In this document: positions 15,376-23,891 of the stretch, piece by piece
How positions within the stretch are numbered: position 1 is the stretch's first letter
Layout: the number at the start of each line of letters is the position of its first letter
NCBI GenBank assembly: GCA_010906965.1
Contig: JAAFHB010000032.1
Location: forward strand, 1 to 32,924
DNA length: 32,924 nucleotides
DNA from: Mariniphaga sp.
GTDB taxonomy: Bacteria > Bacteroidota > Bacteroidia > Bacteroidales > Prolixibacteraceae
Reading direction: 5' to 3'
Program-made: the position numbers and the translations under genes
The notes under the pieces: generated by a model
The model's input: only the letters and a program-made list of their open reading frames with translations
Database searches by the model: none
What the model was told of the DNA's origin: nothing

Positions 15376-17619
15376 ATGCGTACGAGGAGGGATTTTATTA
15401 AAATTAGCTCTTTAGGTTTAGGAGCTGCAGCTTTAACCGGAGGTGTTGTTAATTGGGTTTTTGGAGCTTCTGTACCCAAAGACATTTCAAGCAAATCACA
15501 ATCTTCTGCTTACGGGAAAAAAGTATCAACCTATTGTGAAGTTTGTTTCTGGAAATGTGCCGGATGGGCTTATGTTACACCAAACAATCAGATACAGAAA
15601 ATAATTGGAAATGCCGACGATCCGCAATGCAACGGGCGGCTTTGCCCACGTGGAACCGGCGGTGTCGGTATGTTTTCGGATCCAGATCGACTCAAAACAC
15701 CATTAATGCGCGTCACAAAAGATGGCGTACAGACCTACCGAGAAGCGAGTTGGGATGAGGCGCTGAACTTCATTGCCGCAAAAATGAAAGCAATTGCCGC
15801 AAAGGACGGACCTGAAAGTATGGCGCTTTTCAATCATGGCAGTTCAGGCAAATATTTCACCCATCTGCTCAACGCATTTGGTTCCAACAATGTTGCTGCT
15901 CCTTCGTTTGCACAGTGCCGCGGCCCTCGAGACACCGGTTTTGACCTCACATTCGGCGAATCAGTAAGTAGCCCCGAAGTAACAGATATTCGTGACACGC
16001 GATGTCTTGTTCTGATCGGCTCACATATCGGAGAGAATATGCACAATGGTCAGGTGCAGGAAATGTCGGAAGCAATTGATAAAGGGGCTGTAATTATTAC
16101 TGTTGATCCTCGTCTTTCGACAGCAGCAAGCAAGTCAAAATACTGGTTACCCATAAAACCTTCAACCGATCTGGCACTATTATTGGCCTGGATCCACGTA
16201 CTTATCTACGATGATCTTTACAATAAAGCATATGTGGCCAAATACGCCGAAGGTTTCGATGAATTAAAAGAGCATGTAAAAAATTATACTCCTGAGTGGG
16301 CCTATGGTATCACAACCTTAAAACCTGAACTCATCCGTCATACAGCACGCGAAATGGCAAATGCTGCCCCATCGGTTATCATCCATCCGGGCCGGCATAC
16401 AACCTGGTACGGCGACGATGTACAGCGTTCACGCGCCATCGCAATCCTGAACGCTTTATTGGGTGCCTGGGGAAATAGGGGCGGTATTTTCTTTAAGGAA
16501 GGGATTAAAATTCCCGAATTTCCCCATCCCGAATACCCGAAACCTGCCTGGTCGTGGCAAAACACACTTAACGGAAGGTATCCGTTTGCAAAAGAAGCTG
16601 TTACTAACACCATTGTAGAGGCATCAATTCCCGCAGAGGGAAAGGAGCATCTGATCAAAGGATGGATCGTTTCGGGTACCAACCTGGTTGTTTCGATACC
16701 CTTGAAGGACCAATTGATGAAAGCGATGCAGTCGCTCGAATTGTTAGTTGTTGTAGATACCATGCCTATGGAAATCACAGGTTATGCCGATGTTGTTTTG
16801 CCCGAATGTACCTATCTGGAAAGGTACGATGATTTACGCGCAACAGCTCATCGTGAACCAACTATCGCGCTCCGAATGCCAGCTGTCGAACCAATGTACG
16901 AAACAAAGCCTGCCTGGTGGATTTCGAAGCAGATCGGCGAACGGCTAGGTCTTGGGGCTTTTTATAACTACAAGGATTTCAAAGATGTGCTCGAATGGCA
17001 GTTGAAACAAGTGGGTTCATCACTCGAAGAAATGGAGCGGATCGGATTAAAAAAATATGCGCGTAAGACCGCGGTCTATATCGACCCGGGGTCAGACTTC
17101 AAATTCAAAACCTTATCAGGCAAAATTCAGCTAAATTCGAAAGAGTTGCAGGCTGCCGGTTTCGACTCAATGCCAAAATATACACCTCATCCCGAACCAC
17201 AGCAAGGATTTTACCGGCTGATTTATGGTCGCGCACCAATGCATACCTTCAGCCGTACGGCGAATAACCGAAATCTGGTTGCTCTAATGCCAGAAAACTG
17301 CGTTTGGGTGAATCCCCAGGTTGCTGAATTATGGGGATTAGAAAAAGACCAATATGTTTGGCTCAAAAATCAGGATGGTGTGATTTCGAATTTTTCAGTT
17401 AAAGTTCGCATCACCGAACGTATCCGCTGGGATTCGGTGTACATCGTTCATGGATTTGGGCATCATCATAAACCATTGACTTATGCATTCGGAAGAGGTG
17501 TAAACGACACGGAATTAATCACCCGGGTCGCTACCGATCCAATAATGGGCGGAACCGGAATGCGTGGAAATTTTGTCACCTTTCTTAAAAATGAACCAAA
17601 AAAGGAGGCTAAATCATGA
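15376..17619 (+). CDS. psrA: Molybdopterin oxidoreductase, PsrA/PhsA-type catalytic subunit
   Basis: The 747-residue product begins with a Tat signal (RTRRDFIK, then a hydrophobic stretch to about residue 31), so it is exported folded. A [4Fe-4S] motif follows, Cys 54-x2-57-x3-61-x28-90 (the last in RLCPRG). Cys 181 in SFAQCRGPRDTG lies where this family places the molybdenum ligand. Length and pattern fit polysulfide or thiosulfate reductases (PsrA/PhsA) better than formate dehydrogenase (no Sec/Cys-His pair noted) or the larger SoeA and TtrA. The chain continues with bis-MGD-binding segments such as HPGRHTTWYGDD and VHGFGHHHKP. The next two genes encode the FeS and membrane subunits. Substrate and direction cannot be fixed from sequence, so the symbol marks the family, not a proven activity. 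Confidence 0.85.
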   Translation: MRTRRDFIKISSLGLGAAALTGGVVNWVFGASVPKDISSKSQSSAYGKKVSTYCEVCFWKCAGWAYVTPNNQIQKIIGNADDPQCNGRLCPRGTGGVGMFSDPDRLKTPLMRVTKDGVQTYREASWDEALNFIAAKMKAIAAKDGPESMALFNHGSSGKYFTHLLNAFGSNNVAAPSFAQCRGPRDTGFDLTFGESVSSPEVTDIRDTRCLVLIGSHIGENMHNGQVQEMSEAIDKGAVIITVDPRLSTAASKSKYWLPIKPSTDLALLLAWIHVLIYDDLYNKAYVAKYAEGFDELKEHVKNYTPEWAYGITTLKPELIRHTAREMANAAPSVIIHPGRHTTWYGDDVQRSRAIAILNALLGAWGNRGGIFFKEGIKIPEFPHPEYPKPAWSWQNTLNGRYPFAKEAVTNTIVEASIPAEGKEHLIKGWIVSGTNLVVSIPLKDQLMKAMQSLELLVVVDTMPMEITGYADVVLPECTYLERYDDLRATAHREPTIALRMPAVEPMYETKPAWWISKQIGERLGLGAFYNYKDFKDVLEWQLKQVGSSLEEMERIGLKKYARKTAVYIDPGSDFKFKTLSGKIQLNSKELQAAGFDSMPKYTPHPEPQQGFYRLIYGRAPMHTFSRTANNRNLVALMPENCVWVNPQVAELWGLEKDQYVWLKNQDGVISNFSVKVRITERIRWDSVYIVHGFGHHHKPLTYAFGRGVNDTELITRVATDPIMGGTGMRGNFVTFLKNEPKKEAKS

Positions 17620-18149
17620 GATATGCAATGGCAATTGATACCCGGAAATGCGTAGGCTGCAGCGATTGCGTAGTAGCCTGCCAAACCGAAAACAATGTTC
17701 CCGTTGGTTTCTGCCGCGATTGGGTAATCGAAGTTGTGGACGGAACCTATCCGAATGTCACAATCGAACTGCGCTCAGAAAGGTGCAACCACTGTAAAAA
17801 TTCACCTTGTGTTCGTTGTTGCCCTACCGGAGCAAGTCATTTCGAAGAAGGAGGAATCGTAGTAGTCGATCACGAGAAGTGCATCGGATGTGGAGCTTGC
17901 ATCCAGTCATGCCCTTACAATGCCAGATATTCTCATCCGGATGGATATGTTGACAAATGTACATTCTGCATTCATAGGGTACGACAGGGTTCAGACCCTG
18001 CCTGCGTAAGTGTGTGCCCGACTAAATGCATGTATTTTGGCGATCTTGAAGACCCAAATTCTAAAATTGTAACCGTGCTAAAGAACAGGAAGTTCAAATC
18101 GTTAGCTCCGGAAGCAGGTACCAAACCACAAATATTTTATCTCTTATAA
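17616..18149 (+). CDS. psrB: Four-cluster ferredoxin subunit, PsrB/PhsB/NrfC-type
   Basis: A 177-residue protein with sixteen cluster cysteines in four groups: 12/15/18/22, 57/60/65/69, 89/92/95/99 and 115/118/130/134. This is the pattern for four [4Fe-4S] clusters in electron-transfer subunits of the DMSO-reductase family. Two further Cys occur at 68 and 138. It has no signal peptide and is presumably carried out through the Tat system bound to the catalytic subunit. It overlaps that gene by ATGA, and the membrane subunit follows 21 bases later. Confidence 0.92.
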   Translation: MRYAMAIDTRKCVGCSDCVVACQTENNVPVGFCRDWVIEVVDGTYPNVTIELRSERCNHCKNSPCVRCCPTGASHFEEGGIVVVDHEKCIGCGACIQSCPYNARYSHPDGYVDKCTFCIHRVRQGSDPACVSVCPTKCMYFGDLEDPNSKIVTVLKNRKFKSLAPEAGTKPQIFYLL

Positions 18150-18170
18150 ACCCGCGAAAATTGCAAAATT

Positions 18171-19112
18171 ATGAAAGAAGAATTGTTCGTAAGCGGGCGT
18201 AACATCCCGAATATTGATCCATACCTTAACATCTGGCACTGGCAAATTCCAAGTTACCTGTTCCTTGGCGGATTGGCTGCTGGTATCCTCTTTTTTGCAG
18301 GTGTGTTTACCATTCTGGGTAAAGAAAATAAAATGGCCACAGCTGTCAAAATAGCTCCGATGTTTGTGCCTTTTGCACTTATATTAGGTTTGTTTTTCCT
18401 GTTCCTGGATCTGAAACACAAACTCTATTTCTGGCAGCTTTATACTACCATTCGTCTTGAATCACCAATGGGCTGGGGCTCATGGGTTTTAATGATTATG
18501 ACTCCGATTTCCATTATCTGGTCGGCCAGTTATGTCCGTGAGATATTCCCCAACTGGGACTGGAAATTTAAATTTCTCAAAACTTTTGAATCCTGGGTGA
18601 TAAAAAACAGGATACTTATCGCCTGGCCTATGACTATTTATGCTGTTATCCTGGGCATTTATACCGGAATTTTACTTTCTGCCTTCAATGCAAGACCATT
18701 GTGGAATACTTCTATTTTGGGACCACTTTTCCTGGTTTCCGGAATGTCAACCGGTGCAGCTGTCATCCTATTGCTTAGTAAAGATCATAAGGAACGGAAA
18801 ATCATGGGACGCATTGACATTCTGCTCATTATTATTGAGTTATTCTTTATCACTCATATGTTCATGGGCTTTAAGGCCGGATCTGAAGCATCAATAAATG
18901 CTGCCAACCTTTTCCTTGGGGGAAGTTTTACTGCACCCTTCTTCGCTTTTGTTGTGATACTCGGGCTTATTTTCCCTGCAATACTCGAAGTTTTTGAACT
19001 TAAAGGATATAAAGTACCAGTTGTTGTTCCGGCAGTCTTAATCCTTATTGGTGGACTGATTTTCAGATTTCTGATAGTCGAAGCCGGACAAATTACACAT
19101 TACTTGTATTAA
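18171..19112 (+). CDS. psrC: NrfD/PsrC-family membrane quinone-interacting subunit
   Basis: The 313-residue protein has about eight or nine hydrophobic segments. The N-terminal motif WHWQIPSYLFLGGLAAGILFF (about residues 23-43) is characteristic of NrfD/PsrC proteins. DLKHKLYFWQLYTTIRLESPMGWGSW (about 82-107) and GMSTGAAVILLL (about 194-205) are also conserved. This subunit exchanges electrons and protons with menaquinol in the inner membrane and holds the PsrAB pair on the periplasmic face. It completes a three-subunit PsrABC-like enzyme. Confidence 0.92.
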   Translation: MKEELFVSGRNIPNIDPYLNIWHWQIPSYLFLGGLAAGILFFAGVFTILGKENKMATAVKIAPMFVPFALILGLFFLFLDLKHKLYFWQLYTTIRLESPMGWGSWVLMIMTPISIIWSASYVREIFPNWDWKFKFLKTFESWVIKNRILIAWPMTIYAVILGIYTGILLSAFNARPLWNTSILGPLFLVSGMSTGAAVILLLSKDHKERKIMGRIDILLIIIELFFITHMFMGFKAGSEASINAANLFLGGSFTAPFFAFVVILGLIFPAILEVFELKGYKVPVVVPAVLILIGGLIFRFLIVEAGQITHYLY

Positions 19113-19149
19113 AAAGATTTTCATTTGATAATTGAAAAACCATTTCAAA

Positions 19150-19677
19150 ATGAATAAAATAAAATACGACGGATCCTTCTACCTCAATCCTTATTTAGGT
19201 GGGGTGATATTGGGTACAGTCCTTTTCCTTTCGTTTTACATTTCGGGCCGCGGACTTGGAGCCAGTGGAGCCGTAAAAAACACAGTTGCTGCAACGGTGA
19301 ATGTAATTGCTCCTCAGCATGTCGAAAAATCGGCTTACTATTCCCAGTTTGCCGGAGGAGACAATAAACCAATGAGCAACTGGCTTGTATTTGAGGTGCT
19401 TGGAGTTTTAGCCGGGGCTTTTCTATCAGGTATTATTTTTAACCGGCTAAAATTAAAGGTAGAGCATTCGCCCAAAATTACTTCGCGCCGCAGACTTGTT
19501 TTTGCACTGTTGGGCGGGCTTATATTTGGGTTCGGAACTCAGCTTGCCCGGGGGTGTACCAGCGGAGCAGCCCTAAGTGGGATGGCCGTATTATCTTTTG
19601 GCGGTTACATCACCATGGTGGCAATCTTCGGTACCGCCTTTATTGCGGCGTGGGTATTCCGTAAAAATTGGATTTAA
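19150..19677 (+). CDS. YeeE/YedE-family transporter, first half-size protein
   Basis: A 175-residue membrane protein with about five hydrophobic segments. The motif GFGTQLARGCTSGAALSGMA (about residues 119-138) contains the conserved Cys of the YeeE/YedE family, whose best-studied members import thiosulfate through a relay of cysteines. Full-length members have two such halves in one chain; here they are two adjacent genes. The frame is open from a TTG at 19132, but ATG 19150 gives a more natural start, MNKIKYDG. Lying inside the PsrABC operon supports a sulfur-compound substrate. Confidence 0.85.
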   Translation: MNKIKYDGSFYLNPYLGGVILGTVLFLSFYISGRGLGASGAVKNTVAATVNVIAPQHVEKSAYYSQFAGGDNKPMSNWLVFEVLGVLAGAFLSGIIFNRLKLKVEHSPKITSRRRLVFALLGGLIFGFGTQLARGCTSGAALSGMAVLSFGGYITMVAIFGTAFIAAWVFRKNWI

Positions 19678-19697
19678 ACATTTTAAGCTAAAAAATC

Positions 19698-20291
19698 ATG
19701 ATTGGATCTATCATCTCATCAGGAATAATTTCCCCTTCGTGGGACAATTTATTTGCCGTCATAATTGGCATGGGCTTTGGCTTTGCACTCGAATCGTCGG
19801 GATTTTCATCTTCCCGCAAGATTATAGGCACCTTTTTCGCCTACGATTTCGTGGTTGTAAAAGTATTCTTCACCGCAGCCATTGTTGCCTCAATAGGTTT
19901 ACTTTACTTCAACTACCTCGGACTCGTTGATTTCTCAACACTCTACATTCAGCCAACCTTTCTGGCTTCAGCTATTATAGGTGGAGTCATCATGGGAGTA
20001 GGTTTTGCGATGGGCGGTTTTTGCCCGGGAACCAGCTTATGTGCAGCTGCTGTCGGAAGGATAGACGGCATTGTATTTTTCGGGGGTATGTTCATAGGTG
20101 TATTCCTATTTTCCGAATCCTTCCCGTTTTTCGAGAATTTGTTTTATAGCGGTTCACAGGGAGCAAAGATGATTAATACGGTGTTGGGTATTTCGCCCGA
20201 ACTGTTTACATTCCTGCTTGTTCTGGCTGCTGTGGGAATGTTTTCCGGGGCATCGTGGCTCGAAAAGAGAGTAAAGAAGGTCGAATACTAA
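19698..20291 (+). CDS. YeeE/YedE-family transporter, second half-size protein
   Basis: A 197-residue partner of the preceding gene with the related signature GFAMGGFCPGTSLCAAAVG (about residues 102-120), which has two Cys. An early GFALESSGFSSSRKI (about 26-40) forms the matching first re-entrant motif. Proteins of this type (DUF6691 or YeeE/YedE) are commonly encoded in pairs next to rhodaneses. The two halves probably assemble into one channel for thiosulfate or a related species. It starts 20 bases after the first half and ends 12 bases before the GGGC-tailed protein. Confidence 0.85.
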   Translation: MIGSIISSGIISPSWDNLFAVIIGMGFGFALESSGFSSSRKIIGTFFAYDFVVVKVFFTAAIVASIGLLYFNYLGLVDFSTLYIQPTFLASAIIGGVIMGVGFAMGGFCPGTSLCAAAVGRIDGIVFFGGMFIGVFLFSESFPFFENLFYSGSQGAKMINTVLGISPELFTFLLVLAAVGMFSGASWLEKRVKKVEY

Positions 20292-20303
20292 ACTAACCAA
20301 ATA

Positions 20304-20927
20304 ATGGAACGAAAATATACACTGCTTGCCATTCTTCTGATTGTAATGGCCTTAGGACTTGTAATACTTCCGAAGAAAAACGAGCAAAAGGAAACTGATC
20401 CAAAAGTACTGTTATCAGCAATCACGGAGAAGTCACGCTTTTTAACGGTTGATCAAGTGACTCACCGGATTATTGAGGGCGACCCCACGCTAATGCTTGT
20501 TGATCTTCGGTCTGCCGATCAGTTTAAAACATTTGCCTTACCGGGATCCTTTAATCTTCATCCGGACTCACTTTTAAGCAATTCAAATCTTGAACTATTT
20601 AACCAGCCGGGAAAGGATAAAGTAATGTTTGGAAATTCTGACCTGTTATCGGAAAATGCATGGCTACTCTGTTCGCGTTATTCGATTAACCGGGTATATA
20701 TCATGAAAGGCGGGATGAACGAATGGTTCAATACGATAATCAAAGAAAAAGCGGAAGCAGGTACTCCCTCCTCCTCTGATCTCGATCTATTGAACTTCAG
20801 AAAAGCGGCCCGACAGTTTTTCATCGGTTCAGGAGAAGTAAGTGATGCAGTGGTTACTCCGTCAGCAATTGAAAAGATCCAGGTAATCCGGAAAGAACCA
20901 AAAGCGACTTCCGGCGGAGGCTGCTAA
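20304..20927 (+). CDS. Membrane-anchored rhodanese-fold protein without catalytic Cys, C-terminal GGGC tail
   Basis: A 207-residue protein with an N-terminal membrane helix (about residues 5-23) and a rhodanese fold from about 45 to 145: LMLVDLRSADQFKTFALPGSFNL, then VYIMKGGMNEW. In the active-site loop the sequence is KVMFGNSDLLSENA (about 106-119), with no Cys where the persulfide cysteine should be; the nearest Cys is 123. After the fold a tail of about 60 residues ends in TSGGGC, with Cys 207 the last residue. The downstream neighbour repeats the same plan. A flexible Gly-rich tail with terminal Cys suggests a carrier or docking arm for sulfur, by loose analogy with the C-terminal Cys arm of DsrC. 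That role is inference. Confidence 0.82.
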   Translation: MERKYTLLAILLIVMALGLVILPKKNEQKETDPKVLLSAITEKSRFLTVDQVTHRIIEGDPTLMLVDLRSADQFKTFALPGSFNLHPDSLLSNSNLELFNQPGKDKVMFGNSDLLSENAWLLCSRYSINRVYIMKGGMNEWFNTIIKEKAEAGTPSSSDLDLLNFRKAARQFFIGSGEVSDAVVTPSAIEKIQVIRKEPKATSGGGC

Positions 20928-20988
20928 GATTAGATCAGAATGATTGAAAAATAAGTAAATTTCCTAAAACCTTCAAAATATTCGAAAC

Positions 20989-21585
20989 ATGAACCGTTTC
21001 CTTAAATTAAATTCAACCTGGCTCAGCCTCCTTGGACTATCATTTATAATTATCCTGCTGGTATTTGTTTTCAGGCCAAAATCACCTGATTATCAAATCA
21101 ATGCCAATGAATCACTAAAACTAATGAATGACCAGCTGGTGCAGGTATCTGTAAAAGATATTGCGGGAAAACAGTTGATTGATATCCGCTTACCGGAACT
21201 GTATTCACAAGGGCATCCCGAAAATGCAATCAACATTCCGGTTCGACAACTCCTTGATAAAGAATCAGTGGAACTGTTCAACAAACTTTCAAAAAATGGT
21301 ATAGAGGCTGTATTGTATGGCAGCAATGAGTTGCAGGCTACTGCCCCGCTGTTTTTACTTCAGCAACTGGGTTTTAAGAACGTGAAACGGTTAAAAGGAG
21401 GATTAACCTCCTCCAATGAGTTTCAGGAAACAGAACCTGCTTCAACCGAGATATCGGTAATTGATACTGCTGTAATTCACATTAAACCGGGGCTAATCGA
21501 TAAATCAGTAACTACTCCTGAAAGCAAGAAAAGCGAAGCAGTTCTTCCGGTAAGGAAAGAGGCCTCTGCAGGAGGTGGTTGTTGA
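20989..21585 (+). CDS. Second membrane-anchored rhodanese-fold protein without catalytic Cys, C-terminal GGGC tail
   Basis: A 198-residue protein with an N-terminal helix (about residues 10-28) and a degenerate rhodanese domain (about 40-138): QLIDIRLPELYSQGHPENAINIP, then VKRLKGGL. The active-site loop reads AVLYGSNELQATA (about 107-119), so the catalytic Cys is absent. The tail of about 60 residues ends in SAGGGC. Cys 198 is the only cysteine in the whole protein and is its last residue. It is 61 bases after the first GGGC gene and ends the operon. Sequence identity between the two is low outside the shared pattern, so the retained tail suggests selection for it. No known family role comes to mind. 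Confidence 0.82.
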   Translation: MNRFLKLNSTWLSLLGLSFIIILLVFVFRPKSPDYQINANESLKLMNDQLVQVSVKDIAGKQLIDIRLPELYSQGHPENAINIPVRQLLDKESVELFNKLSKNGIEAVLYGSNELQATAPLFLLQQLGFKNVKRLKGGLTSSNEFQETEPASTEISVIDTAVIHIKPGLIDKSVTTPESKKSEAVLPVRKEASAGGGC

Positions 21586-21591
21586 TAATTC

Positions 21592-21637
21592 ACAATAAAG
21601 AAATGCCTGGAGTAAAATGCAATCATTTCTTTATTGT
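21592..21637. terminator. Bidirectional terminator between convergent operons
   Basis: A perfect 14-bp inverted repeat, ACAATAAAGAAATG (21592-21605) against CATTTCTTTATTGT (21624-21637), lies between the end of the PsrABC operon and the end of the carotenoid operon. The stem is A/T-rich with an 18-base loop. It could serve both strands, though a T-run directly after the stem is weak. Confidence 0.6.
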
Positions 21638-21675
21638 ATGAAAAAGCATTTACACATTCGCAAATAAAAGAATAT

Positions 21676-23151
21676 TCAATATTTTAGCTTTTCAATCCTT
21701 TCGACCACTAGTTTTGAACTGATCATGGTAATGGGTAAACCGGTACCAGGAACAGTAGAAGCACCTACATAGAAGACATTTTTAAAGACCTCGTCAAAAT
21801 TTGTGGGGCGAAAAGCGCCGATTTGCATCATTTTATGTGAAAGTCCTAACCCACTACCGCGGTGAAGGTTATACTGATTTTGCCAATCGACAGGCGTATA
21901 AATTGTCTTGGAGACGATTTCGGGTAAAATATCCTGATTGATTCGTTTAGAAAAATCGTCCAGGATGCTATTCACAATCTCATCCTTATCGTCCCAGTTT
22001 TTCTTAAACCGCAGATCAGGAACCGGGCAGACAAAGAACAGGCTCTCACAGCCTTCGGGAGCACAACCCGGATTGTTGCGTGATAACACATTCACATAAT
22101 AATAAGGCTTTTGAAGCGTACCTGAAGATTGAAACACCTTATTTGCATACTCTTTGAAATTATCGCCCAGGTAATAGTTATGATGCTCAACCTGAGGTAA
22201 TTTACATTTCAATCCAAGATAGATGGTGAGCGGACCCATTGTCCATTCCATCTTATCGAGTTTTTCCATAGAGAATTTCGGACGTTTGAATATTCGACCC
22301 CTGAACGAGGCTGCATCACTATTCACGACGACAATATCGCTCCTCCATTGACGGTTATTCTGGTCAACAAGACAATCCAATTTTCGACCATTCGCCACAA
22401 AATCAACAATTTCTGTATTGTAAGTAATCGTCACATTCTCTTTCCGAAGCTCCTCTACAATACCTTCAACAATCTTATACATGCCACCTTCGACATTATA
22501 ATAACCGTCGTGTTCAAATTCAGTGTAGGAAAGAAGCGTGTAAACGGCTGGCGTATCGAAAGGGGTTCTACCCAGAAAAAATGCGACAAGCGAAATAATC
22601 TCACGCGCATCATCAGACGAAAAATACCGGCAAACCTGCTGCCAGAAGTTCCTGAACAGAATAGGCAAATGGACTGGGTTGACTTTCATCAACGTGATGA
22701 GATAAGCTAACACTGAATTGTAATTTTCCTTAATTACAATGTCCACAGTATCATTGAATAATGCCTTGCCATTTTTGAGGTATTTGCGCATTTTGATTTC
22801 AAAGTCGGGCTCTACATCTTTAAATTGTTCGGCCAACTTATGAATGTCCTTGTAAAGACGGTAAGTTTTGGGACTTCGACTAAAGTTAACAGTATATAAC
22901 GGATCGAGTGCCATATATTTGAAAGGCATTTCAATGTTGCAGTCTTTTGCAAACTCCTTAAATTCGTAGGACATGCTAAAGAAACTGGGGCCTGTATCAA
23001 ATGTAAAACCATCCTTTTTCAATTGATTAAGTCTGCCACCAGCCTGACTATTCTTTTCGATAATCTCTACTTTGTACCCTCTTTTTGCCAGTCTAAGCGC
23101 AGTAGCAAGACCACCAATTCCAGCACCAACAACAAGAACACTCTTTTTCAT
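21676..23151 (-). CDS. crtI: Phytoene desaturase-family FAD enzyme CrtI
   Basis: The 491-residue protein opens with the FAD-binding motif VVGAGIGGLATALRLAKRG (about residues 7-25), then EIIEKNSQAGGR and FDTGPSFFSM. It ends with the carotenoid-desaturase signature FYVGASTVPGTGLPITMISSKLV. CrtI converts phytoene to lycopene in several desaturation steps. It is the only desaturase in the cluster and the last gene of the operon, three bases after the TPR gene. Close relatives (CrtN, CrtD, CrtO types) share these motifs, but the presence of crtB and a lycopene cyclase favours CrtI. Confidence 0.9.
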   Translation of the reverse strand: MKKSVLVVGAGIGGLATALRLAKRGYKVEIIEKNSQAGGRLNQLKKDGFTFDTGPSFFSMSYEFKEFAKDCNIEMPFKYMALDPLYTVNFSRSPKTYRLYKDIHKLAEQFKDVEPDFEIKMRKYLKNGKALFNDTVDIVIKENYNSVLAYLITLMKVNPVHLPILFRNFWQQVCRYFSSDDAREIISLVAFFLGRTPFDTPAVYTLLSYTEFEHDGYYNVEGGMYKIVEGIVEELRKENVTITYNTEIVDFVANGRKLDCLVDQNNRQWRSDIVVVNSDAASFRGRIFKRPKFSMEKLDKMEWTMGPLTIYLGLKCKLPQVEHHNYYLGDNFKEYANKVFQSSGTLQKPYYYVNVLSRNNPGCAPEGCESLFFVCPVPDLRFKKNWDDKDEIVNSILDDFSKRINQDILPEIVSKTIYTPVDWQNQYNLHRGSGLGLSHKMMQIGAFRPTNFDEVFKNVFYVGASTVPGTGLPITMISSKLVVERIEKLKY

Positions 23152-23153
23152 TT

Positions 23154-23891
23154 TTACTTTTTAAGTTTTTCCACTAATTGAGGGTACAATTCGTCTCTAA
23201 CCCAGGTAAAACCGGGTTCAAATTTCAGTATCTCCTCGTACATCAATTTTGCTTTTGCATTATCATTAGTTAACTCATAAGCCTGAGCAATAGTAACAAG
23301 TAAACTCAGGTAGTTCCAGTCACCATGAATTTCGTTTTCCTTTTTATCCATCAAATCTTTGGCTTTCAGATAGTACCCGATTGCCTCCGTTTTTGAGCCG
23401 CCAAAAAGTGGTGGCATATGAAACTGAACATTTCCCATTTGAATGTATCCGAATGGTTGATTAGGATCGAGCTTAACAGCCAGTTTGGCACAATCGGAGC
23501 TTTTAGGCCCGATAAAAGGTGCCGAAAACTTACTTAATGCAATGCGGAAACCGTACAATGCCGATTTGTAGCCATTTATCAGTGAAGGATCAAATTTTTT
23601 GGCTTCGAGTAACTTCACATTTTGCTCAGCAAGTTTCAAGTAAATAAGTGCTTCTTCCTTCCGTTCATTCCCCAAACACCATCCAATGTAACCATATTGG
23701 TAATTAAGGAGTTCGAGCCGTAATTCGTTTGACTTATCCGATTGATTGTTTAATTGGTCAATTACACTTTTCCAAACCGACATCCGATTATTGATGTATG
23801 AATTGTAAACATCGATCTTGTTACTTTCCCTCAGACTTAAGGCCAATAATCCAAAAAAAACAATCGCTATCCAATACTTCGACCTTTCCAT
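23154..23891 (-). CDS. TPR-containing protein of the carotenoid cluster, function unknown
   Basis: A 245-residue protein with an N-terminal membrane or signal helix (about residues 5-20) followed by helical repeats. Recognisable TPR-like pairs are YGYIGWCLGNERKEEALIYLKLAEQN, PFGYIQMGNVQFHMPPLFGGSKTEAIGYYLKAKDL and LSLLVTIAQAYELTNDNAKAKLMYEEILKFEP. No catalytic motif is seen. Its start overlaps the glycosyltransferase gene by 25 bases, so it belongs to the operon. It may act as a scaffold for the membrane carotenoid enzymes. Confidence 0.75.
   Translation of the reverse strand: MERSKYWIAIVFFGLLALSLRESNKIDVYNSYINNRMSVWKSVIDQLNNQSDKSNELRLELLNYQYGYIGWCLGNERKEEALIYLKLAEQNVKLLEAKKFDPSLINGYKSALYGFRIALSKFSAPFIGPKSSDCAKLAVKLDPNQPFGYIQMGNVQFHMPPLFGGSKTEAIGYYLKAKDLMDKKENEIHGDWNYLSLLVTIAQAYELTNDNAKAKLMYEEILKFEPGFTWVRDELYPQLVEKLKK

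Noticed and set aside
15376-17619. Formate dehydrogenase, SoeA or TtrA as the identity of the molybdoenzyme
   Set aside because: The length, the Cys at the metal-ligand position, the NrfD-type membrane subunit and the rhodanese/YeeE context fit PsrA/PhsA better. This is a preference, not an exclusion of other sulfur enzymes.
22348-22710. 120-residue plus-strand frame inside crtI
   Set aside because: It is a shadow of a clear CrtI coding region, with no recognisable motif.
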